DNA of 64,000 nt from Nocardia australiensis (GCF_020733705.1 NZ_JAJFZM010000001.1:2356001-2420000); one strand, 5' to 3'; shown: positions 48,392 to 59,113, numbered from the stretch's first letter. A program made the numbers and translations. The notes: generated by a model from the sequence alone, not told the origin.

Positions 48392-49731
48392 CACACACAG
48401 CAGACCCGATCGTCATTTCCGGAATGGCGGTGGAGGCGCCGGGCGGCATCGATACCCTTGCCGAATTCTGGTCGGCCCTCGCGGACGCGCGCGAACTCAT
48501 CGGACCATTTCCCCGGAATCGGGAATGGCCGATCGACCAACTGCTTTCACTGCATCGCACCGAAGGTTGGGGTCGAGTCTGCGATGCGGGTGGATTCCTG
48601 TCGGGTGCGACCGAATTCGATCCGCCGTTCTTCGGGATTACCCCGCGTGAGGCGGTTGCGATGGACCCTCAGCAGCGTGTCGCACTGCGGGTGGCCTGGC
48701 GGGCGCTGGAGAACGCGGGCATCAACCCGGGTGCGCTGGACGGGGCGGAAGTCGGCTGCTTCATGGGCGCGTCGATCAATGAGTACGGTCCCGCGTCGTC
48801 GGCGGTCACGGAACACACCGGCTATCGGGTTACGGGCACGGCCCTGGGCGCGATCGCCGGGCGAATCTCGCATGGACTCGGCCTGGTCGGGCCCTCGCTC
48901 ACCACCGATACCGCGTGCGCGTCCTCGTTGACGGCACTGCACCTGGCCGCGAACGCGGTGCGCGCGGGTGAATGTGAGTGGGCGCTGGCCGGCGCGGTAT
49001 GCGTAATGGGCTCGCCCGCAGCATTTGTCGAATTCTCGAAGAACAATGCGCTGGCCACCGACGGGCATTGCCGGTCCTACGCGGCCGACGCCACCGGCAC
49101 CCTGTGGGGTGAGGGTGCCGGAGTGGTTGTGGTCGAACACGAGTCGCGGGCCAGGGAACTCGGCCATCGGATCTACGGGCGGCTGCTCGCCTCGCGGGTG
49201 AACCACAATGGCAAGGGCGCGCCCATCGCGGTGCCGAGTGCCTCGGCACAGCAGCGGTTGATCGAGAAGACCCTGTCCGCGTCTGGAATTCGGGCCGACG
49301 ATATCGGAATGATCGAAGGACACGGCACCGGGACACCGGTCGGTGACCCGCTCGAGCTGGCCGCGCTGGCTCGGGTCTATGGCGGCACGGATCGCGAAAC
49401 CGAAGGGCCGCTATTGGGTTCGGTCAAGTCGAACATGGGGCACGCGCAGGCGGCCTCAGGGATTCTCGGCCTGATCAAAGTGCTGCTGAGCGGTGTCAAT
49501 GGACAGATCCCCGCGAGCCTGTACGCGGACCGCCCGACAACTGAAATCGACTGGTATACAACAAATCTGCGCCTGGCTACCGAACTCGAACCATGGGCTG
49601 CAATTGATGGCGTCCGATACGGCGCGGTCTCGTCGTTCGGAGTAGCCGGAACCAACGCACACGCCATCGTGGCGATGCCGGTGCTGGAGGATCACCAGCC
49701 CCGCACTACGCCGAGGAGGTCTGATGTCTGA
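48388..49731 (+). CDS. mbtC: Stand-alone beta-ketoacyl synthase, MbtC-type
   Basis: 447 residues, one ketosynthase domain with nothing fused. Active-site Cys in TDTACASSLTAL (~174), first His in EGHGTGTPVGDP (~311), second His in SVKSNMGHAQAASGILG (~350); MDPQQRVALRVAWRALENAG upstream is the usual KS motif. It is the condensing partner of the following AT-KR-ACP protein, together forming a split PKS module that in mycobactin supplies the beta-hydroxyacyl unit. ATGA overlap with the thioesterase; its last 8 bp overlap the next gene. Confidence 0.93.
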   Translation: MTHTADPIVISGMAVEAPGGIDTLAEFWSALADARELIGPFPRNREWPIDQLLSLHRTEGWGRVCDAGGFLSGATEFDPPFFGITPREAVAMDPQQRVALRVAWRALENAGINPGALDGAEVGCFMGASINEYGPASSAVTEHTGYRVTGTALGAIAGRISHGLGLVGPSLTTDTACASSLTALHLAANAVRAGECEWALAGAVCVMGSPAAFVEFSKNNALATDGHCRSYAADATGTLWGEGAGVVVVEHESRARELGHRIYGRLLASRVNHNGKGAPIAVPSASAQQRLIEKTLSASGIRADDIGMIEGHGTGTPVGDPLELAALARVYGGTDRETEGPLLGSVKSNMGHAQAASGILGLIKVLLSGVNGQIPASLYADRPTTEIDWYTTNLRLATELEPWAAIDGVRYGAVSSFGVAGTNAHAIVAMPVLEDHQPRTTPRRSDV

Positions 49732-52700
49732 CTATCGACTCCCGGACGGCACCATTCCCGTATCGCTGTCGTCGGACACCGAGGGCGGGGTGCGCGGTGA
49801 AGCGGCGGCTATCAGGAACTACCTGGAGCAGCATCCGCACGTATCGCCGGACCAGCTGGCGGACATGCTGTTTCGCACACGGGTGGCACGCAGGTATCGC
49901 GCGCTGGCCATGGTCGATGACCGCGACCAACTCCTTGACGCGCTGTCCGCGATCGTCGCGGGCGCCGAACATTCGGCGGTGGTATCGACGACCGGCGTGG
50001 CGTCGGCCCGTCGGATCGGGTTCGTATTTCCCGGCCAGGGCAGTCAGCGGCCGGGGATGGGGGCGCTGTATTACGCGGCGTCCGAGGCATATCGGGCCGA
50101 GATCGACGCGTGCGCGCAGATCCATGACCAGCGTTTCGGACATTCGGGCCCGCTGCACTACCTACTCGGACACGAGGGGGAATACGCGGACGCGGTCTGG
50201 GAAGTGCAGCCGGCGTTGATGTTCCATATGGCCGGGCTGGCCGCCATGTGGCGCGCCGCCGGGGTGGAACCGGCCGCGACCGTCGGGCACAGCCAGGGCG
50301 AACTGGCCGCCGGCGCGGTGTCCGGTGTGATGACGCGGCGCGATTCGGTGCTCGCCGTGACCCATCGGGCGCGACTGGTCGAGCGGATCTCTCCGCGCGG
50401 CTACTCCATGGCCGTGCTCGGCATGGACCGCGACAGCTGCGAAGACCTGATGGCCCGCAACTCCGGGTGGGCGGAACTGTCGGTGATCAATTCGCCACAC
50501 ATCCTTGCCATTTCGGGTGACCAGGACACGATCGTGGAGATGGTCGCCACCGCGACTGCGAAGGGACAGTTCGCCAGGGAGATTCGGGTCGCCTATCCGG
50601 CGCATACCTCGATCGTGGCCGAGCTGAGGGCGGATTTCGAAGCCTTCCTCGGCGACGAGATGAGCAGCCTCACTTTCGCTGATAGTGATGTCCCCTGTTA
50701 CGGGGCCACTCTCGGTGCGGCGATCGGATCCGAGCTGCGGCAGGAGGAGTACTGGTACTGGAATCTGCGCAATCGCGTGCGGTTCGACCGGGCGATCGTC
50801 GCCGCGGCCGCCGACGGGGTGGACACTTTTGTCGAGGTGTCGGAGCATCCGATGTTGCAGTTGGCGGTGCAGGAGAACCTGACGCTGGTACCGCACGAGG
50901 TGGGGTTGGCGCCGCGCGAGTTCCAGGTAATCGGAACCTCGGTGCGAACGGCTACGGGACTCGCGGAGTTCACCAGAAACCTCGCGACGGTCGTGGTCCA
51001 CGACCTGAACTACCGGTGGGAGGCGTTGCGAGTCGAGTCCGATTCCGCTGCCCCGGTTCGATTGCCGCTGCGTGATTTCCCCAATACGGTGCTCAATCCG
51101 CAAAAGCTGTGGGCTGCACAGCAGTACGAGACGGCGCCACGTCTCGACGCAGCGGCGGCCGCGGGTCGATATCCGGACCGCCTCGCCGAGAAGTGGATAC
51201 GTTTGGAGCGCCGATCGCTGGTCTCGCCACGCACGCTCCTGATTGTCGACCCGACCGGACGCTGCGGTGATATGGCCGCGGCGTTGGGGACTGCGGCCTA
51301 CAACCATGGCGGTAGTGCGACCGTCTTCGATCCGGCCACTCCGGAGCCCGCCGGGCACGACACCGTTGTGGTGCTGCTGGCGGAGCTGCCGGATATGGAT
51401 GGTCCCGCCGCAGTGCGCGAGGTCGCCGACTTCTTCGAATCACCTTGGCTGCCAACGCTCGATGCGAGCATCACCGACTGTTGGCTACTGACGATTGGTG
51501 GCGAGTCGGTGCTCGCCGACGATCGCTCGCCGCATCTTTTCCACGGCGCGTTGTCCGCCGGATTCCGTTGCATCGGAATGGAGCACATCGGCACCGCCTT
51601 CCGGCATCTGGATCTGGAATCTCCTGATGCCGACGCCGACGCGATCGTTCGCGCCCTGCACGCCAAGGATGAGCCGCAGTTGGCTCTGCGCGACCGCGGC
51701 CTCTACGCAAAGCGGCTCGAGGTCGATTCGCAACCGGTCGCCGAGTCGATCGGCCCCGGCGCGAATGACCTCGATCATGTCGTGATCGTCGGTGGCACCG
51801 GCACTTTGGGCTTGAAGTTCGGTGAGTACCTCGCCGAACGCGGTGCGCGACGTATCACGCTACTGAGCCGCTCGGGAGCAACCGACGCGGTGGCGGGGCG
51901 CCTGCGAGCAATCCGGGAAATCGGTGCGGCCGAGGTCGTAGTTGTCGCGTGCGATGTGACCGACGAGGCGGCAGTGCGCCGATTCGTCTCCGCGCACGCG
52001 GACCCGGTGAGCATGCTGGTGCACGCCGGGGTGAACTATGTCGGCGCGGAACTCGCCGACGTCACGTCCGCCAAGGTGCTGGAGATGGCGAGCTCCAAGA
52101 TCATCGGCACCGAGCTGCTGCTGCGTTCGCTGCCGTTGACCGAGGATTGCCGGATAATCATCTGTTCTTCGGCGGCAGCGACTTTCGGCGGCCGGGGCCA
52201 GATTCTCTACGCCACGGTCAATCGGATGCTCGATGTGCTGGCCATGCGGTTGCGCGCGACCGGCATGAATGCCGTTGCGGTGCAATGGGGTATCTGGGAT
52301 CTCGCGGGTCCGCTGCACGCGGTCGGCCTGGACCGCGTCACCGCGGCCGGTGTGGTTCCGATGGATCCCGGTGCGGCACTGACGGTCGGGCTCACCGAGC
52401 ACGCGGAACGCGGCAGGCCGGGAAACCGCCTGGTGGCGGCGGCCGACTGGGCGCAGGTGCACGCGCTGATGTCCGCGGTGGGTTTCGGGCCGATCCTGAC
52501 CGAGGTGCTCGATCAGGTGCCGCGACACGAGCCACCGAGCGCGGCCGTGGTTCCCGATGCCGTCGAGCAGGTGCCGGTCGTGCCGACGGGTGCGTCGCTG
52601 TCCGACCAGGTGCGCACGCAGCTGGGCAAGGTCATGGGGACCGAAGGCGACAATGGTTTCGACGGCTCGGTGCCGCTGGTGGCCCTCGGCCTCGATTCCC

Positions 52701-52825
52701 TGCAGGCACTGGACTTCCGCAAGCGGGTGCGGGCCGAACTGAACCGCGATCTCCCGGTGGCGGCCATTCTGGGCGGCGCGTCGTTGGACGACGTCGTACG
52801 CCTGATGGCCGGCAGCAACGTCTAG
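49724..52825 (+). CDS. mbtD: PKS AT-KR-ACP protein, MbtD-type
   Basis: 1033 residues. Acyltransferase ~98-400 (FPGQGSQRPGMG ~102, GHSQGELAAGAV ~188), ketoreductase ~680-900 (NADPH motif VGGTGTLGLKFGEY ~688, catalytic Ser/Tyr/Asn in ICSSAA and LYATVNRML), carrier ~965-1025 (LGLDSLQALDF). With the upstream ketosynthase it forms one split PKS module making a beta-hydroxyacyl thioester, which in mycobactin/nocobactin is joined by ester to lysine 1 and by amide to lysine 2. ATG 49724 follows GGAGGTCTG and overlaps the ketosynthase stop. The AT specificity segment reads AYPAHTS, not the classic HAFH or YASH, so the extender is not read with confidence. Confidence 0.93.
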   Translation: MSDYRLPDGTIPVSLSSDTEGGVRGEAAAIRNYLEQHPHVSPDQLADMLFRTRVARRYRALAMVDDRDQLLDALSAIVAGAEHSAVVSTTGVASARRIGFVFPGQGSQRPGMGALYYAASEAYRAEIDACAQIHDQRFGHSGPLHYLLGHEGEYADAVWEVQPALMFHMAGLAAMWRAAGVEPAATVGHSQGELAAGAVSGVMTRRDSVLAVTHRARLVERISPRGYSMAVLGMDRDSCEDLMARNSGWAELSVINSPHILAISGDQDTIVEMVATATAKGQFAREIRVAYPAHTSIVAELRADFEAFLGDEMSSLTFADSDVPCYGATLGAAIGSELRQEEYWYWNLRNRVRFDRAIVAAAADGVDTFVEVSEHPMLQLAVQENLTLVPHEVGLAPREFQVIGTSVRTATGLAEFTRNLATVVVHDLNYRWEALRVESDSAAPVRLPLRDFPNTVLNPQKLWAAQQYETAPRLDAAAAAGRYPDRLAEKWIRLERRSLVSPRTLLIVDPTGRCGDMAAALGTAAYNHGGSATVFDPATPEPAGHDTVVVLLAELPDMDGPAAVREVADFFESPWLPTLDASITDCWLLTIGGESVLADDRSPHLFHGALSAGFRCIGMEHIGTAFRHLDLESPDADADAIVRALHAKDEPQLALRDRGLYAKRLEVDSQPVAESIGPGANDLDHVVIVGGTGTLGLKFGEYLAERGARRITLLSRSGATDAVAGRLRAIREIGAAEVVVVACDVTDEAAVRRFVSAHADPVSMLVHAGVNYVGAELADVTSAKVLEMASSKIIGTELLLRSLPLTEDCRIIICSSAAATFGGRGQILYATVNRMLDVLAMRLRATGMNAVAVQWGIWDLAGPLHAVGLDRVTAAGVVPMDPGAALTVGLTEHAERGRPGNRLVAAADWAQVHALMSAVGFGPILTEVLDQVPRHEPPSAAVVPDAVEQVPVVPTGASLSDQVRTQLGKVMGTEGDNGFDGSVPLVALGLDSLQALDFRKRVRAELNRDLPVAAILGGASLDDVVRLMAGSNV

Positions 52826-52837
52826 GCGGAGGATGCC

Positions 52838-55800
52838 ATGTCGAACAATGAGCTCATCAGCGTGCCGGAGCGCCGAAAGGCGCTGCTGCGCAGGCGGTTA
52901 TCCGAAAGCGGCCTGACCGCGACCCAACCCGCGTCCGCGCCGACTCGGCGCGCGAAACCGGGGGAGCATCAGCCGCTTTCGGCGGCGCAGCGCCGGATGT
53001 GGTTCCTGCAAACCCGCGATCCAGAGGACACGACCCTCAATATCTGTGTCGCCTACCGATTGACCGGCACGCTCGACGAGATACGCCTTCGCGACGCGAT
53101 GACCGCAGTGCTCGACCACCACGACATCCTGCGCACCACCTATGGCACCGGCGAGGACGGCGAGCCGTACCAGCTCGTCGACACCAGCATAGAAGTGTCC
53201 TGGCAGACACACGATCTCACCGACCAGCCGGAGTCCGCCAGGCCACGCAGGCTGGAGGTGCTCGCCCGCCGTGAGTTCGGCAGGCCGTTCGACCTCTCCG
53301 TCGAGTCACCGCTGCGAGTCAGCCTGGTGCGCACCGGCGCCGAGGAGTACACCCTCGTGCTGGTGGTGCATCACATCAGCTGGGACGACGATTCATGGGC
53401 GGTCCTGTTCGCCGAGCTGAATGCCGCCTATCGCGGTGTGAGCGACGCGGTAGCAGTGTCAGCGCCCGGTCGGCCGGACGCGCAGTTCGTCGATGTTGCG
53501 GTTTTCGGCGACACCGCCTCCCACGATGACGCGAGCGATATCGAATACTGGCGCAGCACCCTGCGCCCACTGCCCGAGGCGCTGGAACTGCCGGGTGTTT
53601 CCGCCACGACCGCCGCCTCCGCCAAGCGGGCCGACCGCCGCACCGTTCCCCTGACTCGCGAGCTGGTCGAGCGGGTCGAGAGCTTCGCCAGGGCCAACGG
53701 CGCCACCCCCTTCATGGTCTGGCTCGCCGCCTACGACGCGGTGATCCACCGGTACACTGCGGCGACGGATTTCCTTGTCTCGGTTCCCATTACGGTGCGC
53801 GATGCGGCGGCGCAACCCCTGATCGGCTACTTCGGCAACACCCTGCTGCTGCGCGCCACCATCGGCGCGAACGACTCGTTCGCCGACTTCACCCGGACCA
53901 TCCGTGACACCTGCCTCGGCGCTTTCGCGCACCAAGGTGTCGGGATCGACAGTGTGGTCCGCGAGGCGAATCCGCGTCGGGTCGGCGGTCGCGACGGGCT
54001 CGAACAGCTGGTCAGCCTCGGGTTCAGCGTGCGCAAGAGTGCCGATGGCTTCGACCTGGACGGGGTCGAAGCCAGACAGCTGGATCTGGGCAGCCAGGTC
54101 GCGCAGGTTCCGCTCGGCCTCACCGTGGTGATGGCCGACGAGGGCGCGCACCTGGAGGCCGAATACCGAATCGCCGATCTCGACGGTGCCTTGGTCGGGC
54201 AGTTGCTCGGGCATCTTTTGCAGTTGCTCGACAGCGCGCTGACCACCCCGCAGCGCAGGCTCGGCGACATCGACATGCTCGGCACCGCCGACCGGGCCGA
54301 GATCGTCGCGCGCTCGCACGGTGAGATCGTCGAGGCGGCATCGAGCACCCTGGTCGCACTATTCGAGGACCGGGTAGCGGCGACGCCGGACGCGCTCGCG
54401 ATCGTCGCGCCGGGTACCCGCGTCGAGCTCGACGTCGAGCTCGGCTACGCCGAACTGAACCATCGCGCGAATCGACTGGCGCACTGGCTGATCGGTCAGG
54501 GCATCGGTACCGAGGAGATCGTCGGATTGCGCTTGTCGAACTCGGTCGAGTTCGTTGTCGCGGTCCTGGGCGTACTCAAAGCGGGCGCCGCGTATCTGCC
54601 GATCGATCCGGCCTACCCGCAGGATCGCATCGACTACCTGGTCACGGACGCCGCACCGCGCATGGTGCTCGGCCGAGTCGAACTCGCTGCCGCCGAGACC
54701 GCCGCGAACGTGCTGCCCGCCACAGATCCAGCCGACAGCGATCGAGTCCGCCCGCTACTGCCGCAGAACCTCGCTTACGTCATCTACACCTCGGGTTCCA
54801 CCGGAAAGCCCAAGGGCGTCCCGGTCTCGCACGCCGCGATCGCCGAGCATTTGTCCGGCTTCAACGCCGAGTGGAGCATGACCGCCGAAGACCGGCTGCT
54901 GCAATCGTCGTCGGTGAGCTTCGATGCCTCGCTGCTGGATATCTTTGTGACCCTGACCCTCGGTGCCCGGCTGGTGATTCCGAAGCCGGACGCATTCCGT
55001 GATATTCCGTACGTGGCCGAGCTGATCACCCGCTGCGGGGTGACTGTGCTGCATATGGTGCCCTCGATGCTCAGCACCTTCCTGCTGCTGCCCGAGGTCA
55101 GCGAATGGCGGGCGCTGCGCCATGTTCCGGTCGGCGGCGAGGCGTTGCCCGGCGAGGTGGCCGACAAGTTCGCGGGGGTCTTCGATGCCGAGCTGCGCAA
55201 CCATTACGGGCCGACCGAGGCCGTAGTGTGTGCGACCCATATGACGGTGGACGGTCCGCAGGGCACCCGGATCGTGCCGATCGGTATGCCGAATCAGAAC
55301 GTCACCGTGTACGTGCTCGACGAGGCACTGCAACTGGTGCCTTCCGGTGTGGTCGGTGAAATCTATTTGGGTGGTGTGCAATTGGCGCGCGGCTACCTGA
55401 ATCGACGCGGCCTCACCGCCGAACGTTTCGTCGCCGACCCGTTCGCGCCTGGTGCTCGCCTATATCGCACCGGAGACTTGGCGCGGCGCAACAGCAATGG
55501 TGAGATCGAGTTCGTCGGACGCGCGGATGAACAGGTCAAGGTGCGTGGTTTCCGTATCGAACTCGGTGAGGTCGAGGCGGTCATCGCCGCATACCCCGGT
55601 GTCGGTCACTGTGTCGTAATCGCGGTCGCCGATCAGGCGGTCGGTGCGATGCTTGCCGCGTATATCGTTCCGGAACAGGGGCTTTTGGTGTCCACACTGA
55701 GCCTCGACGATGTGCGTTCGCATGCCGCGGCGGTGCTGCCGGAGTACATGGTTCCCGCAGCGTTCGCCGTGATCGACGAGATCCCGCTGACCGTGCACGG

Positions 55801-58800
55801 CAAGCTGGACCGGCGCGCGCTGCCGGATCCCGAGCGTGCCACCACCCACCGCTACCGGGAACCCGGCACCGCCACCGAGATACGGCTGGCCGCGCTGTTC
55901 GGCGAGATCTTCGGTCGCGACCAGGTCGGTGCCGACGATTCGTTCTTCGAACTCGGCGGTCATTCGCTGCTGGCCACCCGGCTCGTGGTGCGGATTCGCA
56001 CCGAATTCGGGGTCGAGATCGATGTGCGGGCACCGTTCGACGCGCCGACGGTGGCCGGTCTTGCCGCAGTCATCGAGGGAACTACCGCTCGCGTGGTCGC
56101 CGCTGTGCCCGTGCTGGCGAAACGACAACGGCCCGAGCATGTTCCGCTGTCCTACTCACAGCTCGCGCTGTGGTTCCAGCGAAAGCTGGAGGGGCCGAGC
56201 GCGATCGGCAATATTCCGTTCGCGGTCCGGCTCGATGGCCCGCTGGAAATCGACACGCTGGCTGTCGCACTCGGAGATGTCGTCGCCAGACATGAGGTGC
56301 TACGGACGGTGTTCCCGGAGCAGGGTGGCGTGCCGTATCAGTCGGTGCGACCGGCCGGGCCCATCGACGTGCCGGTCACGGTGCTGGAGGATCGGGACCG
56401 GTTGCGCGACGAACTGGCCGAAGCGGGACGGTACCGCTTCGCGGTGGATTCCGAGTTGCTGATCCGACCGCAGATCTTCACGCTGGACGCGCGGACGCAT
56501 GTGTTGTCACTACTCGTGCATCACTTGGTGGCCGACCACTGGTCGTTCCGGACGATCCTGAGTGAACTGTCCACCGCTTATCGAGCACGAACCACCGGCA
56601 GTGAACCGGATTGGCCCGCGCTGGAAGTCCAGTACGCGGACTACGCACTCTGGCAGCGCGATGTCGTCGATTCGCTCGACAACCAGGTCGATTACTGGCG
56701 TACCACGCTCGCGGGCCTGCCCGAGGAGATCAATGTCGCGCCGGATCGTCCGCGTCCGGCCGTACTGGGCAAGAACGGTCATGTCGTCGCCTTCGAGGTA
56801 CCCGCAGCCCTGCGCGCCCGGCTACAGGCCATGGCGGAATCGGTGGGGGCCAGCGAGTTCATGCTCTACCAGGCCGCGGTGGTGACGCTGCTGCACAAAC
56901 TCGGTGCGGGCGTGGACATTCCGCTTGGTACCCCGATCGCGGGCCGCGTCGACCCGGCCGCCGCCGAGCTCGTCGGACTGTTGGCGAATATGGTGGTCCT
57001 GCGCAACGACCTGGCCGGCGACCCGACACTGCGGACCGTGCTCGAACGTGCCCGCGACACCGCGCTGCGCGCTTACGGCAACCAGGACATTCCCATCGAA
57101 CGCCTGGTCGATGCGCTGAACCCGCCGCGATCGCGGGCCCGTAACCCGCTGTTCCAGGTAATGATGCACTTCCGGGTAGAGGACTGGGACACCACGGGTG
57201 CGGGCTTCGATGCCGGAACCTCGATGACGGTGCTGCCGTTGGACTTCGACATTTCGCTACTGGATCTGAGTATCAACTTCTTCGCCGGTAATGGCGGCGG
57301 GTTCGATGCGAGCGTCATCGTCAATACCGATCTGTACGATCCGAGGACCGGAGAATTGTTTGCGCAGCGGATGATTCGAGTTCTGACCGCATTCGCTGAC
57401 CACCCGGAGTCCACCATCGGGGAACTCGATGTGCTGGCCGCCGACGAGCGAGAGCGCGTGCTCGGTGAATGGGCCACCGGTGTCGATGTTTCTGGGACCC
57501 CCAGCCTGCTTCAGCTGGTTCAGCGCGGTCGCGGCGTGCCCGCGCAGCGGCCCGCGGTCCTGTGCGGGCACGAATCTCTCAGCTACGGTGCACTGTTCGA
57601 CCAGCTCGACCGGCAAAGCCGGGCGGGTTCCAGCGGCGGCGTGATCGATGGAACGTCGGGTGCGGCAAGCGACAATGCCGCGAATAGCGACGTGGTGCAC
57701 GATCTCTCGCATTCCAACACGTCCAATATGCTGCTCGACTATGTCGCACCGGAAGCCGGCGGCGCTTCGATCGACGGTGTGCTTCGGCGTCTCGCCGCAC
57801 TCGATATGATCGCGAATTCCGGTGGGGTGCTGGGAATCTCGGATGTCGATGGGTCGGCTCTCGCGCTGACACCGCATGCGATAGCGATTGCCGTAGCGGA
57901 CAGCCGGTCGGTCGCCGCCGACCGGCGCACCGAATTCCTCGACCGCGCAACCGGTTCGCCGGACGTACGTCTGGTCGCGGCACCGTGGACGGGCACGACT
58001 ATCGATATCGAGCTGGTCGCCGCACTTGCCGATGGCGCGACGCTCGTCATCGCCACCGAATCGCAGCGCGAGGACCCGGTTGCCCTGGTGGAGCTGATCA
58101 CCGCGCACGCCGCGACGCACGTGGTTGCCGACCCCGCCACGCTCACCAGGTTCGTGCACACCGGTGTGTCGATGCTGCCGACGGTGCGGCGCTGGGAGGT
58201 TACTGGAACCAGTTGGCCCGCAGCGCTTCCCGACCTGCTTCCGGCGCTGTCCGCCGGTTCTATAGCCACCTTCGACTATCGGATCGCCGAGCACGCGGGG
58301 CCGGTGCTGCGCGGCGTGCTCGACGGCAGCGGGCGGGCCCGTCCGATACCGGGTGCCAGGGTGCTGGTGCTGGATGAGGCATTGCGGCCGGTGCCGCCCG
58401 GCGTCTTCGGAGACATCTACGTAGGCGGTGCGGGACTCGCTGTCGGGTACGCGGATTCGGACACCGGATTCATCGATGATCCGTTCGCACCGACAGCCGG
58501 TGCGAAACTGTCGCGGACGGGGGACCGGGCGCGCTGGGACTGCTCGGGTCGACTGTCCTTCGCGGCGGCACCGGCACCGGCACCGGCACCGGCACCGGCA
58601 CCGGCGTCGGTGCGTCCGGGGATCGGCGATCGTGCCGCGATCTCGCTGAACGGTTCGGTGACCTCGGTGAGCTCATCCGATAAGGCGATGGCTTCGGATG
58701 GCTCGGTGTCATCGGATGCCGCGAGCACCGAGACGCAGCGGCAACTCATCGCCATCCTCGAAGAACTACTCGAGATCGATGACGTAGGCCCCGACGATGG

Positions 58801-59113
58801 CTTCTTCGCCCTCGGCGGCGACAGCGTCATCTCCATCCAATGGTCGGCTCGCGCCAACGAAATCGGCCTCCCACTCTCCCCGCAACTGGTCTTCGAACAT
58901 CTCACCATCACCGAACTCGCCGCCGCCGTCGACGCGGCCGTGCGCGCGGGCGTGACTGTGACCATCGGTCAGGCCTTCGGTGGCTCGGACGATGCTGGTG
59001 CGCTCAGGCCTGAAACTGAGACCGGTCACGCCGAACATGCGGCGATGACCGTATCCGGCCTCAGCCAAGACGCTCTTGCGTTACTCGGTACGGCATGGAA
59101 GCAGTCGCGATGA
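52838..59113 (+). CDS. mbtE: NRPS C-A-T-C-A(degenerate)-T, MbtE-type
   Basis: 2091 residues. C1 ~45-470 (HHISWDDDSW ~180), A1 ~495-1010 ([11 protein letters not shown] ~650, [11 protein letters not shown] ~905, HGKLDRRAL ~988), T1 ~1040 (FFELGGHSLLATR), C2 ~1100-1530 (HHLVADHWS ~1230), a broken A domain ~1545-1910, and T2 ~1985 (FFALGGDSVISIQ). The broken A domain keeps FGDIYVGGAGLAVGY and SRTGDRARWD but has no YTSGSTG motif, and its C-terminal subdomain is replaced by an Ala-Pro repeat and a Ser-rich linker. A1 probably activates (hydroxy)lysine, by analogy to MbtE. C2 and T2 may handle the hydroxyacyl unit. Start ATG 52838 after GGCGGAGG, 12 bp after the PKS gene. Confidence 0.92.
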   Translation: MSNNELISVPERRKALLRRRLSESGLTATQPASAPTRRAKPGEHQPLSAAQRRMWFLQTRDPEDTTLNICVAYRLTGTLDEIRLRDAMTAVLDHHDILRTTYGTGEDGEPYQLVDTSIEVSWQTHDLTDQPESARPRRLEVLARREFGRPFDLSVESPLRVSLVRTGAEEYTLVLVVHHISWDDDSWAVLFAELNAAYRGVSDAVAVSAPGRPDAQFVDVAVFGDTASHDDASDIEYWRSTLRPLPEALELPGVSATTAASAKRADRRTVPLTRELVERVESFARANGATPFMVWLAAYDAVIHRYTAATDFLVSVPITVRDAAAQPLIGYFGNTLLLRATIGANDSFADFTRTIRDTCLGAFAHQGVGIDSVVREANPRRVGGRDGLEQLVSLGFSVRKSADGFDLDGVEARQLDLGSQVAQVPLGLTVVMADEGAHLEAEYRIADLDGALVGQLLGHLLQLLDSALTTPQRRLGDIDMLGTADRAEIVARSHGEIVEAASSTLVALFEDRVAATPDALAIVAPGTRVELDVELGYAELNHRANRLAHWLIGQGIGTEEIVGLRLSNSVEFVVAVLGVLKAGAAYLPIDPAYPQDRIDYLVTDAAPRMVLGRVELAAAETAANVLPATDPADSDRVRPLLPQNLAYVIYTSGSTGKPKGVPVSHAAIAEHLSGFNAEWSMTAEDRLLQSSSVSFDASLLDIFVTLTLGARLVIPKPDAFRDIPYVAELITRCGVTVLHMVPSMLSTFLLLPEVSEWRALRHVPVGGEALPGEVADKFAGVFDAELRNHYGPTEAVVCATHMTVDGPQGTRIVPIGMPNQNVTVYVLDEALQLVPSGVVGEIYLGGVQLARGYLNRRGLTAERFVADPFAPGARLYRTGDLARRNSNGEIEFVGRADEQVKVRGFRIELGEVEAVIAAYPGVGHCVVIAVADQAVGAMLAAYIVPEQGLLVSTLSLDDVRSHAAAVLPEYMVPAAFAVIDEIPLTVHGKLDRRALPDPERATTHRYREPGTATEIRLAALFGEIFGRDQVGADDSFFELGGHSLLATRLVVRIRTEFGVEIDVRAPFDAPTVAGLAAVIEGTTARVVAAVPVLAKRQRPEHVPLSYSQLALWFQRKLEGPSAIGNIPFAVRLDGPLEIDTLAVALGDVVARHEVLRTVFPEQGGVPYQSVRPAGPIDVPVTVLEDRDRLRDELAEAGRYRFAVDSELLIRPQIFTLDARTHVLSLLVHHLVADHWSFRTILSELSTAYRARTTGSEPDWPALEVQYADYALWQRDVVDSLDNQVDYWRTTLAGLPEEINVAPDRPRPAVLGKNGHVVAFEVPAALRARLQAMAESVGASEFMLYQAAVVTLLHKLGAGVDIPLGTPIAGRVDPAAAELVGLLANMVVLRNDLAGDPTLRTVLERARDTALRAYGNQDIPIERLVDALNPPRSRARNPLFQVMMHFRVEDWDTTGAGFDAGTSMTVLPLDFDISLLDLSINFFAGNGGGFDASVIVNTDLYDPRTGELFAQRMIRVLTAFADHPESTIGELDVLAADERERVLGEWATGVDVSGTPSLLQLVQRGRGVPAQRPAVLCGHESLSYGALFDQLDRQSRAGSSGGVIDGTSGAASDNAANSDVVHDLSHSNTSNMLLDYVAPEAGGASIDGVLRRLAALDMIANSGGVLGISDVDGSALALTPHAIAIAVADSRSVAADRRTEFLDRATGSPDVRLVAAPWTGTTIDIELVAALADGATLVIATESQREDPVALVELITAHAATHVVADPATLTRFVHTGVSMLPTVRRWEVTGTSWPAALPDLLPALSAGSIATFDYRIAEHAGPVLRGVLDGSGRARPIPGARVLVLDEALRPVPPGVFGDIYVGGAGLAVGYADSDTGFIDDPFAPTAGAKLSRTGDRARWDCSGRLSFAAAPAPAPAPAPAPASVRPGIGDRAAISLNGSVTSVSSSDKAMASDGSVSSDAASTETQRQLIAILEELLEIDDVGPDDGFFALGGDSVISIQWSARANEIGLPLSPQLVFEHLTITELAAAVDAAVRAGVTVTIGQAFGGSDDAGALRPETETGHAEHAAMTVSGLSQDALALLGTAWKQSR
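58567..58602 (+). repeat. GGCACC hexanucleotide tandem repeat inside NRPS
   Basis: Six exact GGCACC units in a row, followed by a degenerate copy (GGCGTC). In frame they code for a Pro-Ala string in place of the C-terminal subdomain of the degenerate A domain. Such repeats can vary in length between strains. Confidence 0.92.
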
